This document shows, in pieces, positions 5,168 to 7,374 of a stretch of DNA of 7,374 nucleotides (the stretch's first letter is position 1; every line of letters begins with the position of its first letter). The translations under genes were made by a program, and so were the position numbers. Source of the DNA: Burkholderiales bacterium (GTDB lineage Bacteria; Pseudomonadota; Gammaproteobacteria; Burkholderiales; JAEUOS01); assembly GCA_947456845.1 (NCBI GenBank), contig CANGUJ010000188.1:1-7374 (forward strand), written 5' to 3'. A model generated the notes under the pieces. That model was not told the DNA's origin and searched no databases. It saw nothing but the letters and a program-made list of their open reading frames with translations.

Positions 5168-5410
5168 GTGGAAACCTTGGTAAAAAAGTGGGGCAATAGC
5201 GCTGCGGTCCGCATTCCCGCAGTGACACTCAAGACTGCGCGACTTTCGCTCAACGACCCGGTGTCGCTGCGCGTCGAAGGCGGCAGGATCGTCATCGAGG
5301 CAGCGGCGCAGCCGAAAGTGGCCATCGAAGACCTGGTGGCGGGAATTGACGCCTCGAACCTGCATGACGCGGCTGACTATGGCCCGCCGGTTGGCAAGGA
5401 GGCCTGGTAA
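5168..5410 (+). CDS. mazE: MazE (PemI/ChpBI-type) antitoxin
   Basis: An 80-residue protein starting METLVKKWGNSAAVRIPA, the classic MazE N terminus in which VKKWGNS and RIP form the swapped-hairpin DNA-binding domain. NDPVSLRVEGGRIVIEAAA (29-47) completes the domain. The C terminus (48-80, with IEDLVAGIDASNLHDAADYG) is the acidic, flexible part that masks the MazF active site; proteases remove it under stress in known systems. Start GTG 5168 has no clear Shine-Dalgarno, but a stop shortly upstream and the conserved N terminus leave no better choice. The toxin gene begins directly after the stop codon with no gap. It is intact and distinct from the AbrB-type antitoxin at 3732, sharing only the general fold. 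Confidence 0.93.
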   Translation: METLVKKWGNSAAVRIPAVTLKTARLSLNDPVSLRVEGGRIVIEAAAQPKVAIEDLVAGIDASNLHDAADYGPPVGKEAW

Positions 5411-5746
5411 GTGGCCGTGGCCTACGTGCCTGAAGCGGGTGACATTGTCTGGCTGCAGTTTTCGCCTCAGGCCGGGCATGAGCAATCCGGGCATCGTCCT
5501 GCGCTGGTGCTGTCCCCGTCCAGCTACAACGGAAAAACTGGCCTGATGGTGTGCTGTCCCTTGACCACCAAAATCAAGGGGTACCCGTTCGAAGTCCCCG
5601 CAGGCACAAAACCGCCGAGTGTGGTCCTTTCAGACCAGCTGAAAAGCGTCGACTGGCGTGCACGTGGTGCGGTACGCAAGGGCAAGATCCCAAACGCCGA
5701 CTTGGCGCGGGTCCGCGCAAACGCGAGGGCACTTATCGGCGCCTGA
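5411..5746 (+). CDS. mazF: MazF/PemK endoribonuclease toxin
   Basis: A 111-residue protein matching E. coli MazF/ChpB in length and layout. VPEAGDIVWLQFSPQAGHEQ (6-25) is the first barrel strand and loop, and GHRPALVLSPSSYN (27-40) holds Arg29-Pro30. CCPLTTKIKGYPFEV (48-62) holds Thr52/Thr53, with VVLSDQLKSVDWRAR (71-85) as the last core segment. Arg29 and Thr52 fall at the positions usually given for the catalytic pair. These enzymes cut single-stranded RNA at short sequence motifs and stop growth when not bound by MazE. The GTG start immediately follows the mazE stop and has AAGGAGG 8 bases upstream inside mazE, so the pair is translated together. A small terminator follows within 10 bases. 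It appears functional. Confidence 0.95.
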   Translation: MAVAYVPEAGDIVWLQFSPQAGHEQSGHRPALVLSPSSYNGKTGLMVCCPLTTKIKGYPFEVPAGTKPPSVVLSDQLKSVDWRARGAVRKGKIPNADLARVRANARALIGA

Positions 5747-5754
5747 AGGGAGCC

Positions 5755-5771
5755 GGTGCGCGGCGCCTTTT
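5755..5771 (+). terminator. Short terminator-like hairpin after the second mazEF pair
   Basis: GGTGC (5755-5759), loop GCG, GCGCC (5763-5767; one G-U pair) followed by four T. GGCGCC at the end of mazF can also pair with GGCGCC at 5762-5767, giving an alternative, longer-looped stem before the same T-run. The position directly after the toxin stop supports a terminator role; the stem is short. Confidence 0.5.
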
Positions 5772-6167
5772 CATGTTTGTGACCGCGCCGTAAAGCATTT
5801 GTACCAAGGCCGTGCAACCGGCCGTCGCCGAAATGGCGATGCCGTGAAGACCACTTGTGAGCCAGGCTGTTGCGCAGATCGGCAAAGCGCCGAAAAGCCA
5901 GCCCGATCTCACGACATTTGCATGAATCAGGGGTTTGCGTAGTTTTCAACATGACCCCTTGTTGTGCAAAAGCCACAAACACCCCCCAAATTCGTGCGGA
6001 ACGCCCCGCAACGCTTGGCTTGCCGCGGAGGCTTTGGGAGAATCCGGTCAAGCCCCCCGCTTCCAATACGGGGGGTGGATTTTTGGTGGTAACGAGTTAG
6101 CGACAGCGCTCAACCGATATATCCGTTAATTCGAAACCGCTCCCTTTTATTCACAGAGGAGATTTAC
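5772..6167. other. Gene-free stretch between TA cluster and porin
   Basis: About 400 bases with no credible coding frame. The open frames here are short and have no recognisable motifs. It holds inverted repeats: CGTCGCC/GGCGATG near 5823-5841, AGATCGG/CCGATCT (5876-5882 and 5903-5909), AGGGGT/ACCCCT (5929-5934 and 5954-5959) and the terminator-like hairpin at 6053-6084. The porin leader is at the right end, with a possible -10 TATATC at 6118-6123. I could not fix the porin promoter: TTAGCG at 6097-6102 is a poor -35 with a 15-base spacer. Confidence 0.6.
6053..6084 (+). terminator. Terminator-like hairpin upstream of the porin gene
   Basis: CCCCCCG (6053-6059) and CGGGGGG (6069-6075) pair perfectly around a 9-base loop; TGGA and then five T follow. 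The T-run is four bases away from the stem, so efficiency is uncertain. It could end read-through from the TA cluster or, if the porin transcript begins further left, act as an attenuator. Confidence 0.45.
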
Positions 6168-7374
6168 ATGCAAAAGAAACTTCTGGCCGCAGCCGTCCTG
6201 TCCGCCTTCGCGGGCGCGGCCTCGGCGCAGTCTTCCAGCGTGACCATCTATGGCACGCTGCAAGGTGACTTCCAGTTCCGCAGCGCGACCGGTGCCGACA
6301 CGTCGACCACGGTGACCGCGAACTCCGCGCGTACCGCCGCAAGCTTCACCGCAACCCCCGCCAACCAGTCCACCCGTTCCTTCAGCAACCCCGCCGGTTC
6401 GAATTTCGGCCTGCGTGGCTCTGAAGACCTGGGCAACGGCGTGTCAGCGTGGTTCCAGCTTGAGCTGGCCACCACCCTCGGCAACCCGTCGGGCACCCCG
6501 GACGGCGCCAACCATGGCAACGCCGCCACCTTCCGCAACTCCGCTGTCGGCCTGCGCTCGAACAGCTGGGGTACCGTTGCCATCGGCGCGTGGGACACCC
6601 CGTACAACGTGATGGCGGTCGCCACCGGCAATGTCAACGGCCGTATCGCCAACGCCACCACCGGCCAGCAAGCCAATCTGCTCGGCGCAACCATGTTCGG
6701 TAATGGTGCGTGGTCGGCCCAGAACGAAACTGCAGCTTGCACGACAAGCGTCGGCGTGTCGCAAGCCACCTGCTTGAACGCTGGCACGAACTTCGACCGC
6801 CGCCAAAAGCAGCTGCTGCAGTGGTGGTCGCCCAACTGGAACGGCTTCGAAGCGCGGGTGGCATATGCCGCCACCGGTCTAGCTGATGCAGTCTCGGCCA
6901 GCAACCGCGCGGCCGGCTCCCTCAAGCCCTCGATTTGGGATTTGGCGTTGACCTACACCAACGGCCCGTTGGCTGCCGGTTACGCGTATAGCAGGCAGAA
7001 CGATCTGCTGGCGCACTCCGCAGCGAGCTTTACGGCGTTCGGTGCCGCCGTTGTCGGCACGAGCACGGCACCGGCTGCTGCTAACATTGCGGGCGGCAAC
7101 GGTACCGCCGCATGGCAAATCACTGGTAACCAAGTCAACGGCTCGACCGGCACGGGCCATCGCCTGGGCGGCCAGTACACGTTCGCGCTCGGCGGCGGCA
7201 AGAGCCTCGGCCTCGGCGGCTTGTGGGAGTCCACCAAGTGGACGCTGAACTACGCTGCTGCTGCTGCTGGTGACCTCACCGAGCTGAAGAAGAACGCGTG
7301 GCGCCTGCAGGCGAACTATGCCACCGGCAACCACTTCTTCGCGTTTGACTACACCCGCGCCAACGCTCTGACCG
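6168..7374 (+). CDS. Gram-negative general porin (outer membrane), 3' end cut by window edge
   Basis: 402 codons from ATG 6168, still open at the window edge. A clear signal peptide, MQKKLLAAAVLSAFAGAASA, would be cleaved before QSSS. The mature protein begins with SSVTIYGTLQGDFQFR, the first barrel strand typical of betaproteobacterial porins (Porin_4/OmpC-like). SNFGLRGSEDLGNGVSAWFQLE (78-99) and NSAVGLRSNSWGTVAIG (124-140) are the diagnostic strand pair, followed by WDTPYNVM at the start of the constriction loop L3. Alternating aromatic and small residues later (FEARVAYAATG, LALTYTNGPLAAGYAYS, RLGGQYTFALGGG) mark further strands. Cys191 and Cys202 may form a disulphide in an outside loop. 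It would be a trimeric channel for small hydrophilic solutes. AGAGGAG lies 6 bases before the ATG. With more than 402 residues it is somewhat long for the family, owing to Ala/Thr/Asn-rich loops at 40-75, 175-205 and 285-330. Confidence 0.95.
   Translation, partial: MQKKLLAAAVLSAFAGAASAQSSSVTIYGTLQGDFQFRSATGADTSTTVTANSARTAASFTATPANQSTRSFSNPAGSNFGLRGSEDLGNGVSAWFQLELATTLGNPSGTPDGANHGNAATFRNSAVGLRSNSWGTVAIGAWDTPYNVMAVATGNVNGRIANATTGQQANLLGATMFGNGAWSAQNETAACTTSVGVSQATCLNAGTNFDRRQKQLLQWWSPNWNGFEARVAYAATGLADAVSASNRAAGSLKPSIWDLALTYTNGPLAAGYAYSRQNDLLAHSAASFTAFGAAVVGTSTAPAAANIAGGNGTAAWQITGNQVNGSTGTGHRLGGQYTFALGGGKSLGLGGLWESTKWTLNYAAAAAGDLTELKKNAWRLQANYATGNHFFAFDYTRANALT

Noticed and set aside
2402..5771. 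TA cluster as an integron cassette array
   Set aside because: Chromosomal integrons often hold TA cassettes, but I found no paired GTTRRRY and RYYYAAC ends or attC-like long palindromes between the modules, and there is no integrase in the window.
6248..6925. Minus-strand open frame of 225 codons opposite the porin
   Set aside because: The porin frame has a signal peptide, ribosome binding site and strand motifs; the opposite frame has none.

Overview
The window is GC-rich DNA from a Gram-negative bacterium, most likely a betaproteobacterium (Burkholderiales or Rhodocyclales type). The best support is the partial trimeric porin at the right edge, with its MQKKLLAAA signal peptide and SSVTIYG first strand. 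The paired MarR regulator and crotonase-fold enzyme, of a kind common near aromatic acyl-CoA pathways, fit this too. Genus cannot be read from the sequence.

Left part (1-1253, minus strand): a MarR-family regulator followed by an enoyl-CoA hydratase/isomerase-family gene that runs off the left edge. The MarR gene has a near-consensus sigma-70 promoter overlapped by an imperfect palindrome, which suggests autoregulation and a leaderless or nearly leaderless mRNA. The divergent intergenic stretch (1219-1462) holds a REP-like palindrome (core GGGGTCAGACCCC), degenerate CATTTC-containing repeats, and a clear plus-strand intrinsic terminator with no plus-strand gene in front of it. Then comes a 312-residue JmjC/cupin-type Fe(II)/2-oxoglutarate oxygenase (1463-2401), probably a protein hydroxylase.

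Middle part (2424-5771, all genes plus strand): a compact cluster of five toxin-antitoxin (TA) loci with nothing but short control regions between them. In order: (1) a Phd/VapB-like antitoxin with a shifted N terminus and a VapC PIN toxin that has lost its middle; (2) an intact higBA pair, toxin first; (3) an intact AbrB/MazE plus MazF/PemK pair; (4) an XRE antitoxin with a one-base shift in a C6 run, joined by deletion to the last 87 codons of an AbiEii-type nucleotidyltransferase toxin; (5) a second, distinct intact mazEF pair ending at a small terminator. Three modules look functional and two are relics. Several loci have a different short palindrome just upstream or over the -10, consistent with separate autoregulation. 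Inside the cluster, on the minus strand, lies the last 26 codons of an unrelated gene with a minus-strand terminator, apparently a scar of an older gene order.

Right part (5772-7374): about 400 bases without a gene, holding several hairpins, one of them terminator-like (6053-6084). The porin gene follows, with a strong ribosome binding site, and is open at the window edge.

The known families explain nearly all of the coding capacity. I see no clear new system; the notable signal is the dense mixture of live and decayed TA modules and the scars left by their turnover.
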